Shown here piece after piece: positions 1-11,401 of a stretch of 64,000 nt of DNA. The stretch comes from Tragulus kanchil (lineage: Eukaryota > Chordata > Mammalia > Artiodactyla > Tragulidae). Under the pieces are notes generated by a model. The model ran no database searches, was not told the origin of the DNA, and saw only the letters and a program-made list of their open reading frames with translations. The DNA lies in the NCBI GenBank assembly GCA_022376925.1, contig JAIOJX010000002.1, positions 38,154,501-38,218,500 of the forward strand, read 5' to 3'. Made by a program: the position numbers and the translations under genes. Each line of letters starts with the position of its first letter. The first letter of the stretch is position 1.

Positions 1-30
1 CAATAAAAGAGGCCAAAAAAAAAAAAAAGA
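1..30 (+). mobile_element. 3' tail of variant tRNA-derived SINE (truncated by window start)
   Basis: The first bases read caataaaagaggcc followed by an A run. The same string, in reverse complement, forms the 3' end of the SINE at 60452-60722, so this is the last part of a plus-strand copy whose body lies outside the window. Only about 30 bases are visible, so the assignment rests on that one match. Confidence 0.55.
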
Positions 31-904
31 GTGGACATTCATCTTCATTTAAAAAAAGAAAGAAAGAAAAATGTTAAGAGTGCAGAGGATGAACTCCTAC
101 CTCATCTCATGGGTGTGTCCTCTGACACTATACAAAGCTCAAGTGCATTGAAATTCCTTTCCTGTATGTGTCCGATGCTCTCCTCAAGCAAGCAAGAAAG
201 GCTCCTTCCTGAAAGAAAGTGGGAATATCAGAGAAAAGTAAAGGAAGCAGAAATCTGGGTGTAGAGCAGTAATTGAAAATGAAATCCTATGTCAAGATTG
301 GATTAAGAGTATTTCATAGGGTGATATTTTGAGGAATTGGATATATAAATTAACATCTAGGAAGGGGGATAAACTAAACAATAAAATGTGTTTAAACAAA
401 AACTTCTAAGATTATCATTTTCTAAAGGTTGAAAATTTTAATGACTCAGAGAAAACAGCTCAATTTATTCTTTAAATGGGCACTATTGTTTCTTTTTCTT
501 CTTAGACTCCTAGCTAATAATTGCTACCTTGAGGCAAGGATAAGTTATTTTCCTTTATCAAAAATGCAATACATTTAATAGAAGATACCTTTGACTTCCT
601 ACTAGCAGTGCAAATACAGACTGTAATATTTATCCCCCCACCTTCATCTTTTTCTTTCTTTCAATCGGGTTCTCTCGTTTCTTCCTAACTTCGCTTTCCT
701 CTTTTCTCTCAAACAGGTCACAGCCTGCCAGCTATTATCACCTTTGGAAATCATCCCTGGCAAAAATATTCAAACCCTTGGTGACCTCATGAGAATGGTC
801 AGGGTCTTCTCAGGCCACTGCTATCCCCCATTATGACATCTGATTAACAAGCCCATATTCAGGCACATGCTGGGCTCCCAGAAAAATAGGTCTGTACAGT
901 GTGG
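31..904. other. Unassigned non-coding DNA with pyrimidine tract
   Basis: I recognise no gene or repeat here. The stretch is AT-rich. A strongly pyrimidine-biased tract lies at about 629-712. A 77-codon open frame at 31-264 is low-complexity at its start and has no recognisable domain. Confidence 0.5.
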
Positions 905-1155
905 TATAATTAAGAAAGAACAGACTCTGGAGGCAGATATAGCCTATGTTTGAATCCTGTCTCTGTGACTTTACCAGTTATGTGACTGATAAAATCACAA
1001 TCCCACTGAGCTTCATCTTTCTCACCTGAAAACTGGATATTAATGACATCCGGCTCAGTGGGGACTTTGAAGACTAAATGGGAGAATACACAGCTCTTGT
1101 ATGAGAGTGCTTTGGGCACAGCTCTAACAGTGTGTCTATCAGGGTAATACCGGGC
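905..1155 (+). mobile_element. MIR SINE, sense
   Basis: The order of landmarks matches the MIR core family. There is a 'gaatcctgtctctgtgact' tRNA-like and core start, then 'ttatgtgactgataaaatcac', 'gagcttcatctttctcacctg', 'gactaaatgggagaatacac' and 'gtgctttgggcacagctct'. Divergence is high, as expected for this ancient mammalian SINE. Edges are approximate. Confidence 0.75.
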
Positions 1156-1231
1156 TCTTAACTCAAGAGAGTTCTTCCATTCCAAATGGCTGTTCATTAT
1201 CCCCAGTTTGAGAAGCAGAGACAGGGAAACA

Positions 1232-1329
1232 ATAAAATAATATGCCTAATAATAATGGCAACTACTGCTTATTAAGAACTTACTCATCACCACATGCTAT
1301 GCCATTTGCTTTACATAAACTATTTCAGT
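1232..1329 (-). mobile_element. MIR SINE fragment, antisense
   Basis: The string 'cttattaagaacttactcatc', followed by 'ccatttgctttacataaac', matches the reverse complement of the MIR 3' half. It stops abruptly at about 1330, where a Bov-A type element begins, so it looks interrupted or truncated by that insertion. Confidence 0.55.
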
Positions 1330-1482
1330 TTGTTGTTGTTCAGCCACTAAGCTGTGTCTGACTCTTTGGGACCTCTGGGACTACAGCACACCAGGCTCCT
1401 CTGTCCTTCACTGTCTCCCAAAGTTTGCTCAAATTCACGTCCACTGTGTCGAGGATGCCATCTAGCCATCTTGTCCTACTTT
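1330..1482 (-). mobile_element. Bov-A / BovB-derived SINE, antisense fragment
   Basis: The sequence starts with a short (TTG)n and 'ttcagccactaagctgtgtc'. It continues through 'ctgtccttcactgtctccc' and 'tttgctcaaattcacgtcc', which is the reverse complement of the Bov-A unit shared with the 3' end of the BovB LINE. The element ends near 'catcttgtcctact' and is incomplete. Confidence 0.8.
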
Positions 1483-2287
1483 TTATGATTTAGGCAGAGC
1501 AGGAGGAAGGCCAATGGACTTGATCAAAATATTCTCTTTGTGATCCTCACCTCTTTGAGCTTAGGTTACTTCACTAATAAAATTATAAGACTGTTGTCAT
1601 TCGTTTGTAAGACCCACCACACTGTAACTTTCGACTAAGACAAGTACCAATACAACTGCCAAACAGCAGAGCTGTGTGTCCCTCTCACTTGTACAAAATC
1701 AGGTATTCTACATTAACGTTTAAGCCCAGTGCTGTCATTTAATAAACATGAACAATTGTTTTCTTGGCCTAAATGATCCTGACAGTCTAGTTGATTTGTG
1801 TTCATAAAATATAAGAAATACACTTTTCTATCACAGTTTCTAAGAGAAGTGCTGACATGTAATACATTGCTTTGACTCACGACAAAACACATGAAGAAAA
1901 CAGTAGACTCAAGCATATTTAAGAACATTTATAAGTTCTCACTGAATTTGATTGAAATGCATGGCTTTGCACACGCTAATGTTCTAGGAAAGAATATTTG
2001 TATATATAGAAATTGGTTCCCAAAGTTAGTGAGCCTCCAATCTTTCAAAATTATGGGTCTAAGGGGACACTTAAACATTCTACTTATTTATTCCATGACC
2101 TTTAAGTTGCTGAAGAAAGATGAGGATTTCACGTCCTTATGATCACAACTAGGAAGGGGAAGATGAACCATCAAAAACTGACCAAAGGAATTCATCAGTC
2201 AAGTTTCCATTGCTGCCCAGATCCTCACCAGTTAAAATACTCTAAAAACTGGATTTTATAGATTTTGTAAACTGTTATTATAAGATA
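1483..2287. other. Unassigned non-coding DNA
   Basis: The stretch is AT-rich. I recognise no repeat family, exon or RNA gene. The open frames present are short, lie on both strands and show no domain. Confidence 0.5.
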
Positions 2288-2505
2288 TATGGACTTCCCT
2301 GGGGGCTCAGCAGTAAACAATCTGTCTGCCAATGCAGGAGATGTGGGTTCAATCCCTGGGTCAGACAGATCCCCTAGAGTAGGAAATGACAACCCACTCC
2401 AGTATTCTTGCCTGGAGAATCCCATGGACAGAGGAGCCTGGCAGGCTACAGTTCATGGGGCCGCAAAAGAGTCAGACATGACTTAGCCACTACAAAACAA
2501 CAACA
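2288..2505 (+). mobile_element. Bov-tA SINE, sense
   Basis: This is a near-complete ruminant Bov-tA. The tRNA-like head 'ttccctgggggctcagcag' carries a B-box-like 'gggttcaatccctgggtca'. The body contains 'acccactccagtattcttgc' and 'cccatggacagaggagcctg', and the tail has 'agagtcagacatgactta' and a CAA-rich end. Open frames on both strands here are SINE readings, not genes. Confidence 0.92.
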
Positions 2506-3312
2506 GGCTAGATACACACTTGTTTACATGAAGAGATAATTTTCAGAACTTTGTATTTATGTGTATAATTTGTACATGGTACCACCATGATGTAGATACT
2601 ACTGTAATTCTCACTGTACAGATCATTGAACCAAAGGGAAAGATGCTGAACTGCTTCTAAAGGAAGTATACTCACAAGGGACAGAGCCCAGTGCTGACCG
2701 TGTGTCACAAATCTCCAGCATCACATTTGTGACTCTCACACCACAGTGCCCCGTGGCAGGAAGAGGAGAAGGACGCGAACTGACTTAGGAGGATCCTGTG
2801 TATTCACATCAGTTAGACCATGTGCAGTTTAGAAGCTACATGGACTGATTTCCACTGAATGTGATTTAGATGGAAATCTTAGCAGGTCCTTGCTTGCTCA
2901 TGCTCATCCCTGAGAGAGGAAAGAAGGTTGAAACTGTATGTGAGGTCCCTGCAGGAGACACATAACCTGACTAGCTGAAAGGGAGTGGACCCCAAGGAAC
3001 AAAGTCTTCCAGCCACACAGGCAGGTAGGAGCTGTGAACTTTGATGTCAGCGAATGTAGGCCAGAGGCATAAAAATCTAGACTCTGGAGGCTTATGCAAG
3101 AAAGTGTATTCAAGTGGCCAGTCACACAATGAAGGGAATTAGGCCCAAGGGAAACAGATGTCCAGTATCCATCTGCAAAGAGTCCGAGGTTTCCTTCACC
3201 AATTAAAATGGCAGAGTCATCACTCTCTGCTCCCCGGGCCAGAAGTGCAAGGAGCAGAACCCAGCCCAGAGATTCCATCGAGATGGTGCAACCTTCCTGG
3301 TAGAGCTGGAGG
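2506..3312. other. Unassigned non-coding DNA
   Basis: No repeat was recognised. A minus-strand open frame at 2904-3278 starts with a hydrophobic leader-like stretch but has no domain beyond it, and I do not call it a gene. Confidence 0.45.
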
Positions 3313-3450
3313 GGAAGGGCATGTCAGATCTCCCCTGTGATCTCCAGGCCACACATGGAGAGGTAGATTGAGCTTACCTCATCCTTCAGGCGTGCTCTGT
3401 GGGCATCTTAACCACTGCTACCCAGGAGCCAGTACCCATTAATAAACCTG

Positions 3451-3645
3451 CACGGTGCTAAGTCTCTTCAGCCGTGTTTGACTCTTTTGCGACCCCATGG
3501 ACTGTAGCCCGCCAGCTCCTCTGTCCATGGAATTCTCCAGGCAAGAAGACTGGAGTGGGTTGCCATGCCCTCCTCCAGGGGATCTTCCTGACCCAGAGAT
3601 GGAACCCAGGTCTCCTGCATGGCAGGTGGATTCTTTACCATCTGA
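3451..3645 (-). mobile_element. Bov-tA SINE, antisense (copy 1)
   Basis: The reverse complement of Bov-tA is recognisable from 'gtgctaagtctcttcagcc', 'ccatggactgtagcccgcc', 'ttctccaggcaagaagactg' and 'ctgcatggcaggtggattc'. The 117-codon minus-strand open frame at 3468-3821 reads largely through this element. Confidence 0.9.
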
Positions 3646-4502
3646 AACACTAATAAACTCCTAGATGGGAACAAAAAAGAAATGAAACTGGAATGCAGCC
3701 AGCGAACCGACTCTCCTGAAGCACACCTAGCAACTCCTCTCTCTGCTGCGCTAGAGGTGAGCCTAATGGCAACTGTGGGTGCAGTAGAGTGACCTGAAAT
3801 GGGGAACAAAGGCCTGAGCACAGGCTGTTCAACCAGCCAAGCCAGGGAAGGTGGACAGAGAGCAGCCGGAGAGCAGGGCTAGCGGAGATAGCCTGAGTTT
3901 TTCTTTCTCTTCTTTTTCTTCTTTGGTGAAGAAGGCAGAATCAAAAATAGCAACATGCTCAGCAAAAGCATCTACAGCTGCTCAGTAAGAAAGAACAGGC
4001 TTCATTCAAATGCACTGCAGAAGGGACAGCTGGTCACACTGGTCTTTTCAGCCATCCATCCTCCGCACACATTTAGCAACAGTCAGTGGCAATCTCTTTG
4101 AATATAAAAGACACTGATCGTTATCTGGGGTAACTCCAATCCAGTTAAATTTCCCTTAAGGAGAATTTAGCAAGTCCTCTCCGATTATGCCCCAGTTCAA
4201 TTCTCTCTAGCTGTCCCAGATTCTTTGTTTTAATATGGAATGTCTCAGCCTTTAAAATAGCAAGATAGGGCTATTAAAATATGGAGAGGTCAGAACATTA
4301 AAAATTGAGATCTTGGCTGGTTCAGGTTCGCGACTGACGGGAAGAGATGGATGGAATTCTCGGAGGAAGGGCATGTCAGATCTCCCCTGTGATCTCCAGG
4401 CCACACATGGAGAGGTAGATTGAGCTTACCTCATCCTTCAGGCGTGCTCTGTGGGCATCTTAACCACTGCTACCCAGGAGCCAGTACCCATTAATAAACC
4501 TG

Positions 4503-4697
4503 CACGGTGCTAAGTCTCTTCAGCCGTGTTTGACTCTTTTGCGACCCCATGGACTGTAGCCCGCCAGCTCCTCTGTCCATGGAATTCTCCAGGCAAGAAG
4601 ACTGGAGTGGGTTGCCATGCCCTCCTCCAGGGGATCTTCCTGACCCAGAGATGGAACCCAGGTCTCCTGCATGGCAGGTGGATTCTTTACCATCTGA
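4503..4697 (-). mobile_element. Bov-tA SINE, antisense (duplicate of 3451-3645)
   Basis: This is the same insertion seen again because it lies inside tandem duplication 1. It should not be counted as an independent transposition event. Confidence 0.9.
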
Positions 4698-5795
4698 AAC
4701 ACTAATAAACTCCTAGATGGGAACAAAAAAGAAATGAAACTGGAATGCAGCCAGCGAACCGACTCTCCTGAAGCACACCTAGCAACTCCTCTCTCTGCTG
4801 CGCTAGAGGTGAGCCTAATGGCAACTGTGGGTGCAGTAGAGTGACCTGAAATGGGGAACAAAGGCCTGAGCACAGGCTGTTCAACCAGCCAAGCCAGGGA
4901 AGGTGGACAGAGAGCAGCCGGAGAGCAGGGCTAGCGGAGATAGCCTGAGTTTTTCTTTCTCTTCTTTTTCTTCTTTGGTGAAGAAGGCAGAATCAAAAAT
5001 AGCAACATGCTCAGCAAAAGCATCTACAGCTGCTCAGTAAGAAAGAACAGGCTTCATTCAAATGCACTGCAGAAGGGACAGCTGGTCACACTGGTCTTTT
5101 CAGCCATCCATCCTCCGCACACATTTAGCAACAGTCAGTGGCAATCTCTTTGAATATAAAAGACACTGATCGTTATCTGGGGTAACTCCAATCCAGTTAA
5201 ATTTCCCTTAAGGAGAATTTAGCAAGTCCTCTCCGATTATGCCCCAGTTCAATTCTCTCTAGCTGTCCCAGATTCTTTGTTTTAATATGGAATGTCTCAG
5301 CCTTTAAAATAGCAAGATAGGGCTATTAAAATATGGAGAGGTCAGAACATTAAAAATTGAGATCTTGGCTGGTTCAGGTTCGCGACTGACGGGAAGAGAT
5401 GGATGACGGATGATTTCTGGATTCGTTCAGAGTTAATATTCTCTTCTTTAAGTGTGATAAATCTACTTTCCAAGTTATCAACAGAGAATTCTTCACTTTG
5501 AAAAGGGATGAGGTCCCCACCCATTATCATTCGACAGAAGACTCAGCAGACAGGTGTTTCACTGTGAGACACCACCTAGAGCCCTAGAGACTGTGCAGCA
5601 CATCGAGCGACGTGGTTCATAGAACAGGGCAGAATGCGTGGAGCATGACCATGTGCACGCACACACACACATGTACTGAGGGGACAGGGAAGGAAGAGTT
5701 TACATCAGAGAGAAGGCATCAGGAAATGACTTGGAGATGGATCTTCAAGAATTAGCAAATTTTTAAAAATTAAAGTATATTTGATTTATAATATC

Positions 5796-5992
5796 ATGAA
5801 AAGACCCTGATGCTGAGAAGGACTAAGGGCAAAAGGAGTAGGGGGCAGAGGAGGATGGTTGGATGGCATCACTGACTCAATGGACACGGATCTGAGCAAA
5901 CTCTGGGAGAGGGTGAAGGACAGGCAAGCCTGGTGTGCTACAGTCCGTGGGATCACGCAAACAGCTGGACACGGCTTCACAACTGAACGACA
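5796..5992 (+). mobile_element. Bov-A type SINE, sense (copy 1)
   Basis: The element reads 'gaaaagaccctgatgctgag', 'gatggttggatggcatcact', 'gactcaatggacacggatc' and 'ggtgaaggacaggcaagcct'. It ends with a tail of the 'gctggacacggcttcacaac' type. This is the Bov-A unit without the tRNA head. Confidence 0.88.
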
Positions 5993-6932
5993 AAACCATT
6001 TTAAGACTGTTCAGATTTGACCCCTAGAACAAGAAGCAGCAAAGATGAGGAAACAGAGCCTGAAGAATGGCTGTTCAGGTCTGCTCTTAACCAAAATTGT
6101 CAGCAGACATCTTCCCATGGGCCAGAGAGGATATTTGGAAACCACATCTGAGTCATGACAGGCTACTGGGGTCTCAGGGTGTCTCATGGGCCCAGGTCAT
6201 AGAGTCAGTCTCTCCCATGGGCATCTAGGTAGGAACTTGAGGTTAGACTTGTAGCTTAATAATGCCGGAAACACTCCTGCCTTCAATGTCTTATTGCCCC
6301 CGAGTCAGCTAGCTTAACTCAATCAGTTAACATGTGTCTCGGTCTTAAAGGAGAATTTAGCAAGTCCTCTCGATTATGCCCCAGTTCAATTCTCTCTAGC
6401 TGTCCCAGATTCTTTGTTTTAATATGGAATGTCTCAGCCTTTAAAATAGCAAGATAGGGCTATTAAAATATGGAGAGGTCAGAACATTAAAAATTGAGAT
6501 CTTGGCTGGTTCAGGTTCGCGACTGACGGGAAGAGATGGATGACGGATGATTTCTGGATTCGTTCAGAGTTAATATTCTCTTCTTTAAGTGTGATAAATC
6601 TACTTTCCAAGTTATCAACAGAGAATTCTTCACTTTGAAAAGGGATGAGGTCCCCACCCATTATCATTCGACAGAAGACTCAGCAGACAGGTGTTTCACT
6701 GTGAGACACCACCTAGAGCCCTAGAGACTGTGCAGCACATCGAGCGACGTGGTTCATAGAACAGGGCAGAATGCGTGGAGCATGACCATGTGCACGCACA
6801 CACACACATGTACTGAGGGGACAGGGAAGGAAGAGTTTACATCAGAGAGAAGGCATCAGGAAATGACTTGGAGATGGATCTTCAAGAATTAGCAAATTTT
6901 TAAAAATTAAAGTATATTTGATTTATAATATC

Positions 6933-7129
6933 ATGAAAAGACCCTGATGCTGAGAAGGACTAAGGGCAAAAGGAGTAGGGGGCAGAGGAGGATGGTTGGA
7001 TGGCATCACTGACTCAATGGACACGGATCTGAGCAAACTCTGGGAGAGGGTGAAGGACAGGCAAGCCTGGTGTGCTACAGTCCGTGGGATCACGCAAACA
7101 GCTGGACACGGCTTCACAACTGAACGACA
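6933..7129 (+). mobile_element. Bov-A type SINE, sense (duplicate of 5796-5992)
   Basis: This is the same insertion repeated inside tandem duplication 2, with matching flanks on both sides, so it is not an independent copy. Confidence 0.88.
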
Positions 7130-7462
7130 AAACCATTTTAAGACTGTTCAGATTTGACCCCTAGAACAAGAAGCAGCAAAGATGAGGAAACAGAGCCTGA
7201 AGAATGGCTGTTCAGGTCTGCTCTTAACCAAAATTGTCAGCAGACATCTTCCCATGGGCCAGAGAGGATATTTGGAAACCACATCTGAGTCATGACAGGC
7301 TACTGGGGTCTCAGGGTGTCTCATGGGCCCAGGTCATAGAGTCATCCTCCCTGGTCTAGCTCAGACCACTCAAGCTCAGGAAGACAAGCATCTAGGTAGG
7401 AACTTGAGGTTAGACTTGTAGCTTAATAATGCCGGAAACACTCCTGCCTTCAATGTCTTATT

Positions 7463-7592
7463 GCTCTGCAACGAGAGAAGCCACAGCCAATGAGAAGCTT
7501 GTGTACCACGGCTGGAGAGAAGCCCTGCTCACTGCACCTGGAGAGAAGCCCATATGCAGCAATGAAGACCAGCACAGTTCAAAATAAATCAA
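7463..7592 (+). mobile_element. CHR-type tRNA-derived SINE, 3' fragment
   Basis: The strings 'ctgcaacgagagaagccac', 'caatgagaagcttgtgtacc' and 'agcaatgaagaccagcac', followed by 'aaaataaatcaat', match the 3' half of the common cetartiodactyl CHR SINE. The tRNA-like head is missing. Copy 2 of duplication 2 ends at or just inside its 5' edge. Confidence 0.65.
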
Positions 7593-8142
7593 TTTGAAAA
7601 CATGAAATAACACACCCAAGTGAAACTTGAAAGGATTTTCACCAAGAAGTAACACAAATTTAAAATTTTTACTGCAACTATAATGATTGTAATGTAGTAG
7701 CAATTACAAATTACATGCTTTATTTCAGGCTTTTACAGTGTACTTAGTATACTCTTTCAATGTGTATCTACGAATGTATGTATATTATATTTATAATGTA
7801 TTAGATTCTGTAAATATAAAGATAAATTTTTCTCTCAGTAAAATATGTTTTGATTCTTGAAGATTTAGAAAACAAATCATTTAAGAGGAAATAAATCCTG
7901 AGAAATCAATGTCAGTTAAAAGCTTGCAGCCATGATTCAGTAAGTCCATAAATCTTAGGCATTTAATGTATTAATTCAGTTGAGCATTGTTTGACCTAAA
8001 CTTTGTTTCACAGACTGTACTTGGTGTTAAGGATGTGAAGATAGTCACTTGAACTATATGTGCTCTTTCTGTAAGCTTCAAAGAGTTCATGGCAGTTTAA
8101 ACAGAAATTTAACATGATTTAACTTAATAAGTAAAACATAAT
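7593..8142. other. AT-rich unassigned DNA
   Basis: The stretch is strongly AT-rich with TA-rich runs (for example around 7770-7800). No gene or repeat family was recognised. Confidence 0.5.
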
Positions 8143-8267
8143 CCTTGTTTAGTTGTATCCAACTCTTTGTGACCCTATGGACTATAGCCCACCAGGCTCT
8201 TCTCTCCATGGATTTCCCAGGCAAGAATGTTGGAGTGGGTAGCCATTCCCTTCTCCAGGGAATATTC
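8143..8267 (-). mobile_element. Bov-tA SINE, antisense partial
   Basis: The strings 'gttgtatccaactctttgtg', 'actatagcccaccaggctc', 'ttcccaggcaagaatgttgg' and 'cattcccttctccagggaa' match the reverse complement of the Bov-tA body. The tRNA-like head expected to follow is missing, so the copy is truncated. Confidence 0.85.
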
Positions 8268-8879
8268 CCAAATCAAGAATTTTGCTATTAATTACTGGGC
8301 AGAACACAAAGGCCCTCTCCTTGTCTGCTGGAAAGTTGATCCCTGATATATGTGAATGGAGGTGGGGGGTTGACTGCAGCATGCTGTGCTCTGCCTGCAG
8401 AGGCAGAATATAGAGGAGGTTCACAGCCAGGGTGAGTGGTAGAATCGAATTAACGGGAGAGAAAGGGGAAAACAGAGACAGAGAGACCTGAATGGATCAA
8501 GAGTACAAATCAAATAAGCAAGACAATTCTAGGTGGGTGTTCATGTCACCTGTGATTAGTTTCCAACTAGTTCAAGCCAATTCAACTCCTATTTCAGTTT
8601 GCCCCCTGAGGAGCACACTGTTTAAAGGACAAAGCTGGCACTTTGCCTCACTGTGCAGACCAAGTGCTTGGTCTCCAGGCTCTGCTTGTGGACGCCAGGG
8701 ACCCAGCATGAGTGCTTTTCAAGCCTCGTCTCCACCCTGTCCTGTTCTTCAGCCTCCTGTCTGTTATGACATCTCTAGAGATCTCAACTTGAAAACCACT
8801 CTGTAGTTTATGTGGCCTTTTAAAACTGATCCATGTTTTTGAAAATTCGATGTACTAGGTGTCTAAGTAAGCTTCCTAA
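8268..8879. other. Unassigned non-coding DNA
   Basis: No repeat was recognised with confidence. A 104-codon open frame at 8492-8806 has no recognisable domain, and I treat it as chance. Confidence 0.45.
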
Positions 8880-9450
8880 TCCCAGTTTTTTTAAAAACAT
8901 TTTATTTTACATTGGAGCATAGTGGATTAACAATATAGTGACAATGACAATTTCCTTTTTACAGCAAAGAGGTTCAATTATATGTATACATGTATGTGGG
9001 TGTTTTTTTTCAAATTAATTCCTCCTTTAGGTTGCTACATAATATTAAATAAAGCTCACAGTGCAATATATATCTATGTATATAGTGGAATACTACTCAG
9101 TCATTAAAAAGAATGAAATAATGTCATGTGCAGCAACACAGATGGACCTAGATATTATCATACTGACTGAAATCAGACAGTGAAGTATCATATGTTATCA
9201 CGTATATGAGATGGTTATGTAGCATCACCGACTCAATGGACATGAACTTGAGCAAACTCTGGGAGACAGTGAAGGACAGGGAAGCCTGGCGTGTTACAGT
9301 CCACGGGGCTGCAAAGAGTCGGACACGACTTAGTGACTGAACAACAAATATGTGCAATCGTGATAAAATGATACAAATGAATTTATTTACAAAACAAGAA
9401 CAGACTCAGACTTCGAGAAGGAAACTGCAGTTACCAGGGCGAAGAGTGGA
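8880..9450. mobile_element. 5'-inverted (twin-primed) L1 3' end, with Bov-A insertion
   Basis: At 8886-9058 the sequence is the reverse complement of a ruminant L1 3' UTR ('ttttattttacattggagc', 'acagcaaagaggttcaatt'). At about 9065-9450 it switches to sense L1: an ORF2 end encoding an EYYSVIKKNE-like string at about 9082-9117, then 'acaaatgaatttatttac' and 'aacagactcagacttc'. The two parts cover different, non-overlapping portions of one element in opposite orientation, as expected from twin priming on the minus strand. A Bov-A element interrupts the inverted part. Confidence 0.55.
9211..9347 (+). mobile_element. Bov-A SINE 3' part, sense
   Basis: The strings 'gcatcaccgactcaatggac', 'gagcaaactctgggagacag', 'gtgaaggacagggaagcctg' and 'agagtcggacacgacttagt' identify a Bov-A 3' portion. 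It sits inside the inverted L1 fragment, whose sense sequence resumes right after it. Confidence 0.9.
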
Positions 9451-9989
9451 GTCTGGGGTGTCACGGGCACACTGCCAGACCCAGTTTTCTCTGTGCCCCT
9501 CATGTGTCCCCTCCACCAGCTTCCCAAGAAACGTGCAGCCGAGATGGGTGTGCCCGCAGCACCAGCAAGTGTGCACCAGGTTCTGGGTGGTGCCAAGGGT
9601 GTGTCTGAATTACAAGTTTGTTACCATCTCTCGGGGGACACTCCACTGTGCTACACCCGCTCTCCTCCAATGTCCCCTCACCTGGCCACCAAGGGGGGGA
9701 TGACTGGCTTTAACAGAAGCTAGAACCCCCAAACTGCTCACTCCTTGTCTCATACTCAGAGGTCAGAGAGAGAGAGCTGATCCAGGAAATCTAAGCTATT
9801 CCTTAAGCAGACACAGACGTCCCCTCCACCGGGGCCAGGGCCTGATCCTGGGAATGACCGTGACCAGCCAGGGGAACCAAACAGAGCGACTTCTGCATTC
9901 TGAGTGTCAGTTTCACCAAATGTACAAAGAGGACAGTCATCCCTGGGGCAATGTTGCCATCTTAAAGGTGAAGTGTGACAGTGAAATGT
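9451..9989. other. Unassigned, relatively GC-rich DNA
   Basis: I recognise no repeat or exon. Several open frames of 69-103 codons overlap on both strands. None shows a domain, and the pattern fits chance in GC-richer sequence. Confidence 0.45.
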
Positions 9990-10150
9990 GAGCCACTCAG
10001 TTGACTCTTTGAGACCCCAAGGACTGTAGCCCTCCAGGCTCCTCTGTCCATGGGATTCTCCAGGCAAGAATACTAAAATGAACTGCCCTTCCCTTCTCCA
10101 GGGGAACTTCCTGAACCAGGGATCAAACCCATGTCTTCCACACTGCAGAA
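9990..10150 (-). mobile_element. Bov-tA SINE, antisense
   Basis: The strings 'gtgagccactcagttgactc', 'ggactgtagccctccaggct' and 'ctgtccatgggattctccag' match the reverse complement of Bov-tA. The tRNA head part 'gaaccagggatcaaaccc' with 'cactgcaga' closes it. Confidence 0.88.
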
Positions 10151-11401
10151 TGACACCGGTAAAATTACAAGCCCGGTTTCCAGCTCAGGAAAGCCACTGA
10201 ATAAGTAATAAATGATTATGAATTTTACTTTTGTTATGGCCTATATTTTCTCAATTTTTCTAGAATATCTATGTTCCCAAAAGATCATCTTGGTGCATGA
10301 GGAAATGGCTTACAACATGTCATATGTCAGAGTGAGTGTAATGTCTACACCCGAGTTACCTGCTAAAGAACACACTGCGGGTGGGTTGATGCTTCTAACA
10401 CCATACCTCCCAGTCATAACTTTTACGTAAACAATCAATAGACAAACCAGAAGACCTTAATGATTTAGCATAGTATTAGCATAATGCAGTGTGTGCTTGG
10501 AACCAGACTTTGAACTGCTGTTGAAAATTTGAAGCAAGGGATTTTTTTAAAGGCCACTCGGCACTCTTGGCAACTCACCACTGACAGCGTGTTACTTTCG
10601 CTTTCTTTGTCAAGCTCAGGAAAACAGGAAGCGTAAAATCAATTAGACTGGAGGTGGGGGTGGGAGAGAGGCAGCAGAGACTCAGGCTGTTTCCAGCAAG
10701 AGTCCGACCTACGAATCTCTCCAATGGGAGATCTCTCTGACTTTGGACTGGATTTCCTCCCTGGGCTGCCCCTTTAAGTGTTGTGAACCCACACAGAAAT
10801 TCTTCTGTATATATGGGGTTTCTGGCTCTCTCCCCATCACCTAGCTTTTTAAAATTGCATACTGGGTGCAGAGGACAGTGGAGTATGTCGGGAACTAGGG
10901 GAGTGAAGCAAGGCTCAGCTAGGCAATTAATTAGTTAAATGAGTTTAATAAAATAACTTCACATCCTCTGGCCTCTGTTTCTTCACCTATGTGAGTGCTA
11001 AACAAGAATGAAGAGTTTTATGCTCCAATTCCAAGCTAGGAATATATCCTGGGAAAACGGAGGTGACCCAGAGAGAATGGTTTGGGCTGTGGCCAACAGT
11101 TTATCTTGTGCTCAAGCAAAAGACGTTGGAACTACAATAAAAAAGAATTATGTTCCAAGAGAGAACACCTGTTGGCCACCAATTCCAGCACTCTGGAGCA
11201 AGTGATGTGTAAGGTCTTTTTCAGCTTTATGATTTGGGCCCCTCTGGCACCAGAATGTAGCACCAAAGGATATTGAAGGGTGTGAAACATAGCAACTTGT
11301 CAAATACCATTTAGCTATGAGTTGTAAGCTTGAAGCGTGTAAAACAATAAGCTTGCTTAGTTACACAAATCCTAAAACAAAAATGAAACTAATTTCAGTT
11401 T
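10151..11401. other. Unassigned non-coding DNA
   Basis: I see no recognisable repeat, exon or RNA gene. A purine-rich stretch lies at about 10648-10680. Open frames are short and unsupported. Confidence 0.5.

Larger units (their letters stand above)
3313..5405. repeat. Tandem direct duplication 1 (offset 1052)
   Basis: Copy 1 is 3313-4353 and copy 2 is 4365-5405, with 11 bases between them (4354-4364). The copies look identical by eye. The intervening 'gaattctcgga' resembles 'atggaattctcc' in the Bov-tA at about 3528. Both copies carry the same antisense Bov-tA. Positions 4159-4353 recur a third time at about 6348-6541 because duplication 2 overlaps this one. Confidence 0.95.
5211..7464. repeat. 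Tandem direct duplication 2 (offset about 1137)
   Basis: Copy 1 is 5211-6297 and copy 2 is about 6349-7464. Near its end copy 1 has 13 bases (6208-6220) where copy 2 has 43 (7345-7387). The joint at 6298-6348 holds a degraded version of sequence upstream of copy 1: 'taactcaatcagttaa' against 'taactccaatccagttaa'. Copy 2 also lacks one C near its start. Damage is concentrated at the joint and the rest is essentially identical. Confidence 0.93.

Noticed and set aside
2904..3278. A minus-strand open frame starting with a signal-peptide-like stretch (MESLGWVLLLALLARG)
   Set aside because: The hydrophobic start and a possible splice donor after about 30 codons are suggestive, but no family is recognisable, the rest is unstructured, the start context is weak and no second exon was found.
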